Shown in pieces: positions 1 to 9,016 of a stretch of 64,000 nucleotides of DNA. The first letter of the stretch is position 1; every line of letters starts with the position of its first letter. This stretch comes from Bacteroides luti (lineage in GTDB: Bacteria; Bacteroidota; Bacteroidia; Bacteroidales; Bacteroidaceae), in NCBI RefSeq assembly GCF_900128905.1, contig NZ_FQTV01000010.1, positions 1 to 64,000 of the forward strand, written 5' to 3'. The translations under genes were made by a program, and so were the position numbers. The notes under the pieces were generated by a model. The model ran no database searches, was not told the DNA's origin, and worked only from the letters and a program-made list of their open reading frames with translations.

Positions 1-325
1 TAAAAATCAGCGACTTAACCAATTATTTTATGACATAATTCAAATATAATTCATTGTTTTACAAGGGTTTGATTAATTATTTAACGGAGTATTGTAATTA
101 ATAACTTGATGCTATAGCCTCTTTTTTATTATGATATAAGATTTAAAACTCTTCTTTCAATTCAATGGATACACTTTTATTCTAATTAAGTTCAAAAAAA
201 GTAAAGGCGGACTAAGTGTGTTCTCATATTGCTACGTATTAATATATGTTGATGAAGACTTAGAGGACTTCATAATGTTAGATTCTAAAAATAGTTTGTT
301 TTAATTAGGTTTAAGGTAAGAAGAT

Positions 326-362
326 ATATATCTGCTGAGGGAATTTTTCTCAGTAGATATAT
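326..362 (+). promoter_or_regulatory. Leader hairpin upstream of GH43
   Basis: Two 14-base arms (326-339 and 349-362) pair along their whole length with one G-T wobble around a short T-rich loop. No T-run follows the second arm, so it does not look like an ordinary intrinsic terminator. It lies about 40 bases before the preferred GH43 start. It may be a leader or attenuator structure, or mark the 3' end of a gene left of the window. The remainder of 1-402 is AT-rich and holds no gene I can support. Confidence 0.45.
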
Positions 363-402
363 GTTCAGGATAAATATTAATAGTGCTAGTATTTTGAAAT
401 AT

Positions 403-2055
403 ATGAAGAATATTGTCTGTTTTTTCATTTTAAGTTTGTCTATTTCATCCGGCATTTCGGCACAGAATTATGTGTCGAAAGTATGGGTGGCGGATCAGGG
501 AAACGGGACTTATATAAATCCGATTATTAATGCTGATTATTCGGATCCGGATGTTTGTGCAGTTGGAAATGATTTCTATCTCACGGCTTCTAGTTTTAAT
601 TGTATCCCAGGATTACCTATTCTTCATTCAAATGATTTAGTGAATTGGAAGATTGTGAATTATGCACTGAAAAAACAGATTCCGACTGAAATATATGATA
701 AACCTCAGCATGGCAAAGGTGTATGGGCTCCTTGTATACGCTATCACAAAGGTGAATTTTATATTTATTGGGGAGATCCTGATTTTGGAATTTATATGAT
801 AAAAACAAGCAATCCTGAGGACGAATGGAGCGAACCGGTATTAGTAAAAGCCGGAAAAGGAATGATTGACCCTTCTCCTTTGTGGGATGAAGATGGAAAA
901 GTTTATCTTATAAATGCGTGGGCCGGAAGTAGATGTGGCATTAATAGCGTTCTTGTGGTTTCTGAAATGAACTCTGAAGGAACGAAAGTGATAAGCGATC
1001 CTGTTATGGTTTTCGATGGTAACGATGGAGTGAATCACACTGTTGAAGGTCCTAAGTTTTATAAACGTAATGGATATTATTATATAATGGCTCCGGCAGG
1101 AGGTGTTGAACAGGGATGGCAATTAGCTATGCGCTCAAAAAATATCTATGGTCCATATGAGTCGAAGATTGTAATGGCGCAAGGTAAAAGCGCTATCAAT
1201 GGTCCTCATCAAGGAGCTTGGGTTGAGACAAATGCAGGAGAATCATGGTTTATCAATTTTCAGGATAAGGCGATGTATGGACGAGTACTTCATCTGAATC
1301 CCATGAAATGGATAAACGACTGGCCTGTAATTGGTGTAGACAAGGATGGTGATGGGTGTGGAGAACCTGTAACTGAATATAAAAAACCAAATGTGGGAAA
1401 AGTATACCCTAAAGAAACTCCGGTTGAAAGTGATGAGTTCTCATCTGCAAGATTGGGCCTGCAATGGGAATGGCATGCAAATTATAAAGACGTTTATGGC
1501 TTTCCTTCTAATTCTGGTTTTATGCGTTTGTATGCAGGTTATTTATCAGAAAAATTCGTCAATTTCTGGGAAGTTCCTAATCTGCTAATGCAGAAGTTTC
1601 CTGCCGAGGAGTTTGTTGCAAAGACAAAACTAGCATTCACAGCCAAGCAAGATGGAGAAAAGGCTGGACTAATTGTTATGGGATGGGACTATAGTTATAT
1701 TTCAATATGTAAAAGAGACAATTTATTTGTGCTTCAGCAAGCACTCTGTAAGGATGCCGAAAAGCAAACTCCGGAACAAGTTAAAGATTTGGCTAGTTTT
1801 CCAATAGATAAAATTATTTCGGTTGGTGCACCTAACTATATTAAGTATATCTATCTCAAAGTAACAGTAAGTAAAGGTGGTAAGTGCACTTTCGCTTATA
1901 GTCTTGATGATAGGAAATATATATCAGTAGGCGATGAGTTTATTGCGCGTCAAGGTAAATGGATTGGCGCAAAAGTTGGATTGTTCTGTGTGAATCCCAA
2001 TCAATCTGGAAATAAGGGTTGGGTGGATGTAGATTGGTTCCGTATAGATAGATAA
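403..2055 (+). CDS. Secreted glycoside hydrolase family 43 (beta-xylosidase/arabinofuranosidase type)
   Basis: This is an inverting exo-hydrolase predicted to remove xylose or arabinose from plant polysaccharide fragments in the periplasm or at the cell surface. The five-bladed propeller carries the GH43 acidic triad, here D62 in SDPDV, D170 in MIDPSPLW and E229 in HTVEGPKF, numbered from an upstream in-frame ATG at 361. The last 200 or so residues look like a concanavalin-type C-terminal module (DUF1349/GH43 C-domain), as in the GH43_12 group. I prefer the ATG at 403 because it begins a clean signal peptide (MKNIVCFFILSLS, cleavage near SAQ). The ATG at 361 falls inside the leader hairpin. 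GH88 follows 43 bases downstream on the same strand, probably in one operon. Substrate is not certain. Confidence 0.85.
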   Translation: MKNIVCFFILSLSISSGISAQNYVSKVWVADQGNGTYINPIINADYSDPDVCAVGNDFYLTASSFNCIPGLPILHSNDLVNWKIVNYALKKQIPTEIYDKPQHGKGVWAPCIRYHKGEFYIYWGDPDFGIYMIKTSNPEDEWSEPVLVKAGKGMIDPSPLWDEDGKVYLINAWAGSRCGINSVLVVSEMNSEGTKVISDPVMVFDGNDGVNHTVEGPKFYKRNGYYYIMAPAGGVEQGWQLAMRSKNIYGPYESKIVMAQGKSAINGPHQGAWVETNAGESWFINFQDKAMYGRVLHLNPMKWINDWPVIGVDKDGDGCGEPVTEYKKPNVGKVYPKETPVESDEFSSARLGLQWEWHANYKDVYGFPSNSGFMRLYAGYLSEKFVNFWEVPNLLMQKFPAEEFVAKTKLAFTAKQDGEKAGLIVMGWDYSYISICKRDNLFVLQQALCKDAEKQTPEQVKDLASFPIDKIISVGAPNYIKYIYLKVTVSKGGKCTFAYSLDDRKYISVGDEFIARQGKWIGAKVGLFCVNPNQSGNKGWVDVDWFRIDR

Positions 2056-2098
2056 TATAGAATATAAATATGATAAAAGAGACTACAAGATAGAAGGT

Positions 2099-3316
2099 AT
2101 GAAGAAAATTATTTTAGGATTAGTGGTGTTGTTATTTTGTGCTTGCTCAGCCAATCATAGTGACAATTCGTTCGATGTAAATGGAGCATTAAAATACTGT
2201 TCCGCACAAACCAATCGGACTTTAAAGGAATTAGAGCCAATTGATTATACAATGATGCCGCGTAATATAATGGACAGTCTTAATACATGGAGTTGCCGTA
2301 AAGCATCAAAAGAGGAATGGACTTCGGGTTTTTGGCCTGGTATTTTGTGGTATGATTATGAGGCAACAAAAGATCCAAAAATTAAAGCAGAAGCAGAGAA
2401 ATTTACTGCATCTTTGGGCTTCCTTTCCAAAACTCCCGCTTATGATCATGATTTAGGCTTTCTGGTATTCTGCAGTTATGGCAATGCATATAGACTGACT
2501 AAGAATCCGGTTTATAAGAAGATAATTTTAGATACTGCCGATTCACTTGCTACATTATTTAATCCTAAAGTTGGAACTATACTTTCATGGCCACGTGAAG
2601 TAAAGGCTAGAAACTGGCCTCATAACACAATTATGGATAATATGATTAATCTTGAAATGCTTTTCTGGGCAGCAAAGAATGGTGGTGATAAAAGGTTATA
2701 TGACATTGCAGTTTCTCATGCAAATAAAACAATGAAATGCCAGTTTCGCCCGGATTATTCTTCTTATCATGTAGCAGTCTATGATACTGTAACAGGTAAT
2801 CTTATTAAAGGTGTAACTCATCAAGGTTATGCAGATAATTCTATGTGGGCTCGTGGTCAGGCTTGGGCAATCTATGGTTTTACTGTGTGTTACCGTGAAA
2901 CAAAGAATCCTGAATACTTGAGCTTTGTGCAAAAGGTTACAGATATATACTTAAAAGGACTTCCTGAAGATAATGTTCCTTACTGGGATTTTAGTGCGCC
3001 GGATATTCCAAAGGCTCCCCGGGATGCTTCTGCAGCGTGTGTTGTTGCTTCTGCATTACTTGAACTTTCAACTTATTTGGATAAGGATAAGTCCGAAGAG
3101 TATAAGGATGCGGCAGTGAAGATGTTGAAGAGTCTAAGCTCTCCTGCATATCAATGTGGAGATGCGAAACCAGCTTTCTTACTTCATTCTACAGGACATT
3201 GGCCTAATGGCTCTGAAATTGATGCTTCTATTATATATGCAGATTATTATTATATTGAGGCACTACTGCGTTTCAAAAAGCTAAATGAAAATAAAGACAT
3301 ATTAGAAAAATTATAA
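2099..3316 (+). CDS. GH88 unsaturated glucuronyl hydrolase, lipoprotein
   Basis: GH88 enzymes hydrate the 4,5-unsaturated uronic acid left at the non-reducing end by polysaccharide lyases and so release it. The (alpha/alpha)6-barrel motifs are clear: SGFWPGILW near residue 77, the catalytic aspartates in YDHDLGF (D118) and IMDNMINLEMLFW (D180), then YADNSMWARGQAW and the RDASAACVVASALLEL segment. The N-terminus MKKIILGLVVLLFCAC is a lipoprotein signal, which suggests membrane anchoring. The length of 405 residues is normal. Together with GH43 upstream it suggests the edge of a locus for a lyase-cleaved uronic-acid polysaccharide; no lyase or SusC/D pair is inside the window. Confidence 0.88.
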   Translation: MKKIILGLVVLLFCACSANHSDNSFDVNGALKYCSAQTNRTLKELEPIDYTMMPRNIMDSLNTWSCRKASKEEWTSGFWPGILWYDYEATKDPKIKAEAEKFTASLGFLSKTPAYDHDLGFLVFCSYGNAYRLTKNPVYKKIILDTADSLATLFNPKVGTILSWPREVKARNWPHNTIMDNMINLEMLFWAAKNGGDKRLYDIAVSHANKTMKCQFRPDYSSYHVAVYDTVTGNLIKGVTHQGYADNSMWARGQAWAIYGFTVCYRETKNPEYLSFVQKVTDIYLKGLPEDNVPYWDFSAPDIPKAPRDASAACVVASALLELSTYLDKDKSEEYKDAAVKMLKSLSSPAYQCGDAKPAFLLHSTGHWPNGSEIDASIIYADYYYIEALLRFKKLNENKDILEKL

Positions 3317-3485
3317 TGGGGTATGAATAGTAAAAGTCATTATCTATTTTTATTTGCAGTTCTGTTTTTTATAGCAATTGTGAATTAAAAGTATAATAAT
3401 TAGCTGTAAGCGGTCAATGCTTTTGTCTCTAAATATCTTGTAATAATTGTTTTATATTTCTTTGAATGAGATGAAAATAGATAAA

Positions 3486-3518
3486 AAAATGCCCGGATTT
3501 TTTTAGTCTGGGCATTTT
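3486..3518. terminator. Bidirectional terminator between GH88 and mscL
   Basis: Inverted arms AAAATGCCC and GGGCATTTT surround a T-rich loop. A-run and T-run on the two sides allow it to work in both directions between two convergent genes. Confidence 0.8.
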
Positions 3519-3542
3519 AATATAGGTTGGGTATTTCACTCC

Positions 3543-3974
3543 TTATTTCTGTTTCAAGATATCACGTATTTCGGTAAGTAAAGTCTCTTCCTTACTTGGA
3601 GCCGGTGGTTCGGGAGCTGGAGCTTCTTCTTGCTTTCTTGTAAATTTACCCATAAATTTGATAAATAAGAAAATTGCAAATGCAATAATGATGAAGTCGA
3701 ATGTTGACTGCAGAAAGTTACCATAATTTAAAGTAGCTGCAGCTGTGAGCTCTTTTCCATCGGCTGAATAAGTAGCTTCTTTAATAACCCATTTTAGCTC
3801 TTTAAAGTTAACGCCGCCAACAAAAATACCGATAGCAGGCATTACAACATCGGCAACTAAAGAGGAAACTATTTTCCCAAAAGCGCCACCAATAATCACA
3901 CCGACAGCCATGTCAATAACATTGCCTCTCATAGCAAATGCCTTGAATTCTTGTAGAAAGTTACTTTTTCCCAT
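3543..3974 (-). CDS. mscL: Large-conductance mechanosensitive channel MscL
   Basis: MscL is the homopentameric inner-membrane emergency valve that opens under high membrane tension during osmotic downshock. The sequence has the family layout: short N-terminal amphipathic helix, TM1 with [20 protein letters not shown], a periplasmic loop, TM2 ([17 protein letters not shown]), then a charged C-terminal helix after a proline-rich stretch ([11 protein letters not shown]). The length of 143 residues is typical. It is a single-gene unit, convergent with GH88 and divergent from gapA. No TAnnTTTG box was found in its 237-base upstream spacer. Confidence 0.97.
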   Translation of the reverse strand: MGKSNFLQEFKAFAMRGNVIDMAVGVIIGGAFGKIVSSLVADVVMPAIGIFVGGVNFKELKWVIKEATYSADGKELTAAATLNYGNFLQSTFDFIIIAFAIFLFIKFMGKFTRKQEEAPAPEPPAPSKEETLLTEIRDILKQK

Positions 3975-4024
3975 ATTTTTTTATATTTAATATAAAATTA
4001 TGTGCTAATATAAAAACAATTTCG

Positions 4025-4032
4025 TACTTTTG
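4025..4032 (+). promoter_or_regulatory. gapA promoter, -7 box
   Basis: TACTTTTG fits the Bacteroides -7 consensus TAnnTTTG. It gives a leader of about 170 bases before gapA. No clear TTG -33 element is seen at the usual spacing. Confidence 0.5.
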
Positions 4033-4199
4033 CGCTGCAATTAGGAAATAAATTTCCATAGATAGCAACACATTAATATTATAGCTGCTTTGCGCATATT
4101 AAAAGGTTGTATAAAGAACACTTTTATATGCGATTATGTTTAAGTTTATTTCCTGAAGTAACATCGGATATTTTAGAATGAATATTATAAAACCCTTAA

Positions 4200-5222
<1,023 letters not shown>

Positions 5223-5245
5223 GAAATTATTTCTTTATATTTTTG

Positions 5246-5277
5246 AAACCGCTTCGGGTAACCGAAGCGGTTTTTTT
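5246..5277 (+). terminator. gapA terminator
   Basis: A GC-rich stem (AAACCGCTTCGG paired with CCGAAGCGGTTT) around a GTAA loop is followed by a T-run about 20 bases after the gapA stop. Confidence 0.93.
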
Positions 5278-5396
5278 ATTCTTTAGTTTTTCCTTTACTT
5301 ATTTATATGTAAAGACAAAGATTCCTTTTTTAAGTTATAGCTTCATATATTCGGGAATTTTTGTGTAAGTTTGTAGACATTATTACTTGTGAAGTT

Positions 5397-6314
5397 ATGG
5401 CAAATTTCGACTTAATTACTATACTAGGCCCAACAGCTTCTGGAAAAACCCCTTTTGCAGCTGCTTTAGCATACGAATTGGATACTGAGATAATCAGTGC
5501 TGATTCTCGTCAGATTTATAAGCAAATGGATTTGGGAACCGGAAAAGATCTTGTGGATTATACGGTAAATGGAAAGCAAATTCCGTATCATCTGATAGAT
5601 ATAGCCGAACCTGGCTACAAGTATAATGTTTTTGAGTATCAGAGAGATTTTCTTGTTGCATATAATGAGATAAAGGAAAAAGGCAAATTACCTATTCTAT
5701 GTGGAGGAACGGGTATGTATCTGGAATCCGTTCTAAAGGGATATAAACTTATTCCGGTGCCTGAGAATAAAGAACTTCGTGATAAATTAGCTGATAAATC
5801 TCTGGAGGAGCTAACTGAAATATTAAAAACCTATAAAGAACTTCATAATTCTACCGATGTTGATACAGTTAAGAGGGCGATCAGGGCTATTGAAATAGAA
5901 GAGTATTACTTGAATAATGATATAGCGAAAAGAGAGTTCCCGGCACTTAATAGTTTGATTATTGGTGTTGATATTGATAGAGAACTGAGAAGACAAAAGA
6001 TTTCCAGACGTCTTCGCCAACGTCTTGATGATGGCATGGTTGAAGAAGTAAAGCAATTATTGGATAAGGGAATCCCTGCTGAAGATCTTATTTATTATGG
6101 GTTGGAATATAAGTATCTCACCTTGTATCTAACTTCTCAACTAACTTATGAGGAAATGGTTTCGCAGCTTGAGATAGCTATTCATCAGTTTGCTAAACGA
6201 CAGATGACCTGGTTTCGCGGAATGGAACGTAGAGGTTTTACTATTCACTGGTTAGATGCAACTTTACCACAACAAGAGAAAATAGAACGAGTAAAAGACT
6301 TACTTAACAGCTGA
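5397..6314 (+). CDS. miaA: tRNA dimethylallyltransferase MiaA
   Basis: MiaA transfers a dimethylallyl group to N6 of adenosine-37 in tRNAs that read codons starting with U. The P-loop GPTASGKT lies near the N-terminus, followed by SADSRQIYKQMDLGTGK and LCGGTGMYLESVLKGY, which are family signatures. RQMTWFRG occurs near the C-terminus. I chose the ATG at 5397, giving 305 residues that begin MANFDLITILGPTASG. A TTG at 5361 extends the frame, but a likely -7 box (TATATTCG, 5346-5353) would place it at the transcript end. It heads a run with the lipid kinase (5 bases on) and kdsA. Bacteroides often carry two MiaA paralogues; which one this is cannot be said here. Confidence 0.93.
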   Translation: MANFDLITILGPTASGKTPFAAALAYELDTEIISADSRQIYKQMDLGTGKDLVDYTVNGKQIPYHLIDIAEPGYKYNVFEYQRDFLVAYNEIKEKGKLPILCGGTGMYLESVLKGYKLIPVPENKELRDKLADKSLEELTEILKTYKELHNSTDVDTVKRAIRAIEIEEYYLNNDIAKREFPALNSLIIGVDIDRELRRQKISRRLRQRLDDGMVEEVKQLLDKGIPAEDLIYYGLEYKYLTLYLTSQLTYEEMVSQLEIAIHQFAKRQMTWFRGMERRGFTIHWLDATLPQQEKIERVKDLLNS

Positions 6315-6319
6315 TTGAT

Positions 6320-7246
6320 ATGAACACAGATCCAAATAGATGGGGGATTATTTATAATCCCAAAGCTGGAACTCGAAAGGTTCAGAAACGATGGAAGGAG
6401 ATAAAAGAGTACATTGAAAGCAAACAGGTCGCTTTCGATTATGTGCAGTCTGAAGGCTTTGGTACTGTGGAAGTTTTGGCACGTGCTTACGCGAGCGAAG
6501 GGTATCGTATTATTGTTGTTGTAGGTGGTGATGGAGCTCTTAATGATGCAATTAATGGAATTCTTACTTCTTCTGCCGAACAAATCAGTGATATTGCTAT
6601 TGGCATTATTCCAAATGGTATTGGAAATGACTTTGCTCGTTACTGGGATCTTAATCTGGATTATAAAGAAGCTGTTGACTGGATTATTAATAATCGCAGA
6701 AAGAAGATAGATGTGGGATATTGTTCCTACTACGATGCTCATAAACATGAACGTCGTTATTTTCTAAATGCCTTGAATATTGGTTTAGGTGCTCGTATTG
6801 TGAAGATTACCGATCAGACCAAACGTTTTTGGGGAGTTAAATTCTTGTCTTATCTTGCTTCCTTGTTTTTGTTGTTTTTTGAACATAAACTATATAGAGT
6901 TCATCTGAAGATTAACGACGAACATGTGCGTGGAAGAGTTATGACTGTATGCGTGGGTAATGCAAGCGGATACGGACAAACGCCGAGTGCTGTTCCTTAT
7001 AACGGTTGGCTGGATGTTTCTGTAATTTACCGTCCGGAACCGCTGCAAATACTTTCCGGACTTTGGATGCTTATTCAGGGGCGCATTTTAAATCATAAAA
7101 TGGTTAAGTCCTATCGTACAAAAATGGTGCGTGTTTACAAAGCACGTAATGCAGCTGTTGATGTTGACGGACGAATTATTCCAAGTCATTATCCTTTGGA
7201 AGTGGGCATTCAGAGTGAAGCTATTACATTGATTATACCTAATTAA
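6320..7246 (+). CDS. Diacylglycerol/lipid kinase family protein (YegS/LCB5 type)
   Basis: This soluble ATP-dependent kinase acts on diacylglycerol, sphingoid bases or a related lipid. Motifs of the DAGK catalytic domain appear in order: NPKAGTRK near residue 13 (nucleotide loop), VVVGGDGALNDAINGIL near residue 71, and GIIPNGIGNDFAR near residue 95. The C-terminal beta-sandwich ends in the usual DVDGRIIPSHYPLEV segment. The length of 308 residues is normal. It sits 5 bases after miaA and 3 bases before kdsA, so the three are very probably co-transcribed. Bacteroides make sphingolipids, so a sphingoid-base kinase is possible; the sequence does not settle the substrate. Confidence 0.88.
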   Translation: MNTDPNRWGIIYNPKAGTRKVQKRWKEIKEYIESKQVAFDYVQSEGFGTVEVLARAYASEGYRIIVVVGGDGALNDAINGILTSSAEQISDIAIGIIPNGIGNDFARYWDLNLDYKEAVDWIINNRRKKIDVGYCSYYDAHKHERRYFLNALNIGLGARIVKITDQTKRFWGVKFLSYLASLFLLFFEHKLYRVHLKINDEHVRGRVMTVCVGNASGYGQTPSAVPYNGWLDVSVIYRPEPLQILSGLWMLIQGRILNHKMVKSYRTKMVRVYKARNAAVDVDGRIIPSHYPLEVGIQSEAITLIIPN

Positions 7247-7249
7247 AAT

Positions 7250-8056
7250 ATGAATATTAAAGATTTAAAGAATACAGATTCCGGCAATTTCTTTTTGCTT
7301 GCCGGTCCTTGTGTTATTGAAGGAGAGGAGATGGCTCTTCGTATTGCTGAACGAATTGTGAAAATAACCGATCAGCTTCGTATCCCTTATGTTTTTAAAG
7401 GGTCCTATCGCAAAGCTAATCGTTCTCGCCTTGATTCTTTCATGGGTATTGGTGATGAAAAAGCACTTAAGATTTTAAAGAAAGTAAACGAAACGTTTGG
7501 TGTGCCAACAGTTACAGATATCCATTCTGCAGAAGAGGCTGCAATGGCTGCCGAATATGCTGATGTTCTTCAGATTCCTGCTTTTCTTTGTCGTCAGACA
7601 GATTTGTTGATTGCTGCTGCAAAAACCGGAAAGATTGTGAATATAAAGAAAGGACAGTTCTTGTCTCCGGGAGCCATGCAATTTGCTGCCAATAAGGTTG
7701 TAGAGGCTGGTAATAATAATGTGATGATTACTGAGCGTGGAACAACTTTTGGTTATCAGGACTTAATTGTTGATTACCGTGGTATACCCGAAATGCAGAA
7801 GTTTGGTTTCCCTGTTATTCTCGACGTTACTCACTCTCTGCAACAACCAAATCAAACAAGCGGGGTAACGGGTGGTATGCCACAACTTATTGAAACTGTA
7901 GCTAAAGCGGGTGTGGCAGTAGGTGTTGACGGTCTGTTTATTGAAACACACGAAAACCCTGCCGTGGCAAAGAGCGACGGTGCAAATATGTTGCAGTTAG
8001 ACCTTCTTGAAGGACTGCTTGTAAAACTAGTACGTATAAGAGAAGCGGTTAAGTAA
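7250..8056 (+). CDS. kdsA: 3-deoxy-8-phosphooctulonate (KDO-8-P) synthase
   Basis: KdsA condenses phosphoenolpyruvate with arabinose 5-phosphate to KDO 8-phosphate, the precursor of the inner-core sugar of lipopolysaccharide. Signature segments are FLLAGPCVIEGEE, FKGSYRKANRSR, KKGQFLSPGAMQFAANK, ERGTTFGYQDLIVDYR and DVTHSLQQPN. The length of 268 residues is typical. It is the third gene of the miaA run. Its stop codon directly abuts the stop of the convergent Crp-family gene, with no spacer. Confidence 0.97.
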   Translation: MNIKDLKNTDSGNFFLLAGPCVIEGEEMALRIAERIVKITDQLRIPYVFKGSYRKANRSRLDSFMGIGDEKALKILKKVNETFGVPTVTDIHSAEEAAMAAEYADVLQIPAFLCRQTDLLIAAAKTGKIVNIKKGQFLSPGAMQFAANKVVEAGNNNVMITERGTTFGYQDLIVDYRGIPEMQKFGFPVILDVTHSLQQPNQTSGVTGGMPQLIETVAKAGVAVGVDGLFIETHENPAVAKSDGANMLQLDLLEGLLVKLVRIREAVK

Positions 8057-8758
8057 TTAGCCTATTTTACTGATCTTTTTCAACTTTTCTTCGTCTATGA
8101 TCTTAATCTTTCGTCCATCGATACTGATCAGGCGTTCATTAGAAAAGTTGGAAAGGGTACGTATAGCGTTCGAGGTGGTCATGTTTGATAAGTTGGCCAA
8201 GTCTTCACGTGATAGATAAATGCTAAGTGTAGATCCATCCTCTTCCACTCCATAACTGTCTTTTAGGAATATAAGAGATTCTGCAAGACGTCCACGGATG
8301 TGTTTTTGAGTTAGATTTACAGTTCTTTCGTCTGCAATACCCAGGTCGATGGATAATTGACGGATAAAGAACATTGCCAATTCAGTATTCTGGCTGATAA
8401 GGTTCATAATGATTTCCATTGGAATCAGACAGATTGTAGAAGATTCAAAAGCGGCAGCTGCCGTAAGATAATCCTCTTTAGCAAAATGAGCACGATAACC
8501 GAAGTATTCTACCGGTTTAATCACCCTGATAATCTGGCTTCTTCCGCCTACACCATCTTTGTAAATTTTTACTTTTCCGCTAAGAAGGCACATAAGGTGA
8601 GTAGGAGCCTCTCCTTCACAATATATTACCTCATTTTTTTTGTAGCTTTGAATAGTAAAATTACTCATTAGGTATTCCCTCTGCTCGTCGCTAAGAGGCT
8701 GCCACATATCAGCAATATGCTCTGAAATTACTATTTCTGACAATTTTTTCTTAATCAT
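8057..8758 (-). CDS. Crp/Fnr family transcriptional regulator
   Basis: The protein has an N-terminal cyclic-nucleotide-binding fold (residues about 20-135) and a C-terminal winged helix-turn-helix (about 150-225). The recognition segment reads SREDLANLSNMTTSNAIRTLSNF. There is no N-terminal cysteine cluster of the FNR type, so an iron-sulfur sensor is unlikely. The effector is unknown. It is a single gene with a good -7 box 32 bases upstream, and it ends exactly where kdsA ends. Confidence 0.9.
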   Translation of the reverse strand: MIKKKLSEIVISEHIADMWQPLSDEQREYLMSNFTIQSYKKNEVIYCEGEAPTHLMCLLSGKVKIYKDGVGGRSQIIRVIKPVEYFGYRAHFAKEDYLTAAAAFESSTICLIPMEIIMNLISQNTELAMFFIRQLSIDLGIADERTVNLTQKHIRGRLAESLIFLKDSYGVEEDGSTLSIYLSREDLANLSNMTTSNAIRTLSNFSNERLISIDGRKIKIIDEEKLKKISKIG

Positions 8759-8789
8759 AGCCTGTGTTATAGAACCGTGTTATAAAGCA

Positions 8790-8797
8790 CAAATATA
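8790..8797 (-). promoter_or_regulatory. Promoter of the Crp-family gene, -7 box
   Basis: On the minus strand the sequence reads TATATTTG, a full match to TAnnTTTG, 32 bases before the ATG. Confidence 0.55.
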
Positions 8798-8921
8798 TAA
8801 AGAAAAAATTAATAAATGATTTTTTTGATGGGAAATTCATCTATTTTGGCCGAAATGGGCACACGAAATTCATGCAGAAGCTATTTACTTTTCTGCAAAA
8901 ACTGGATGGAATTATTTATCT

Positions 8922-8993
8922 TGTACAAAACAATTCATTCTTCTGTACAGAACAATTCTTTCTTTTGTACAGAAGAATTAATTGTTTTGTACA
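8922..8993. repeat. Four-core dyad element A (TGTACA, 22-bp spacing)
   Basis: TGTACA occurs at 8922, 8944, 8966 and 8988, exactly 22 bp apart. Bases 8922-8949 are complementary to 8966-8993 at 27 of 28 positions around a 16-base loop. Each arm therefore begins and ends with the palindrome TGTACA. The element lies between the Crp-gene promoter and the 3' end of glnN, 23 bases past the glnN stop. A short reading frame across it (8816-9001) has no coding character. Confidence 0.85.
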
Positions 8994-9016
8994 GAGAATG
9001 AATAAGCTTTCCTTTA

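Noticed and set aside
3323-3388. 21-codon frame resembling a signal peptide after GH88
   Set aside because: It may be the start of a lost exported protein, but it stops at once and nothing further supports it.
8922-8993. CRISPR array or insertion-sequence ends at the four-core dyads
   Set aside because: Units are 22 bp without constant long repeats and spacers, there are no cas or transposase genes, and no target-site duplication is visible.
8816-9001. Plus-strand frame of 61 codons
   Set aside because: It runs through dyad element A and has no coding character or ribosome site.
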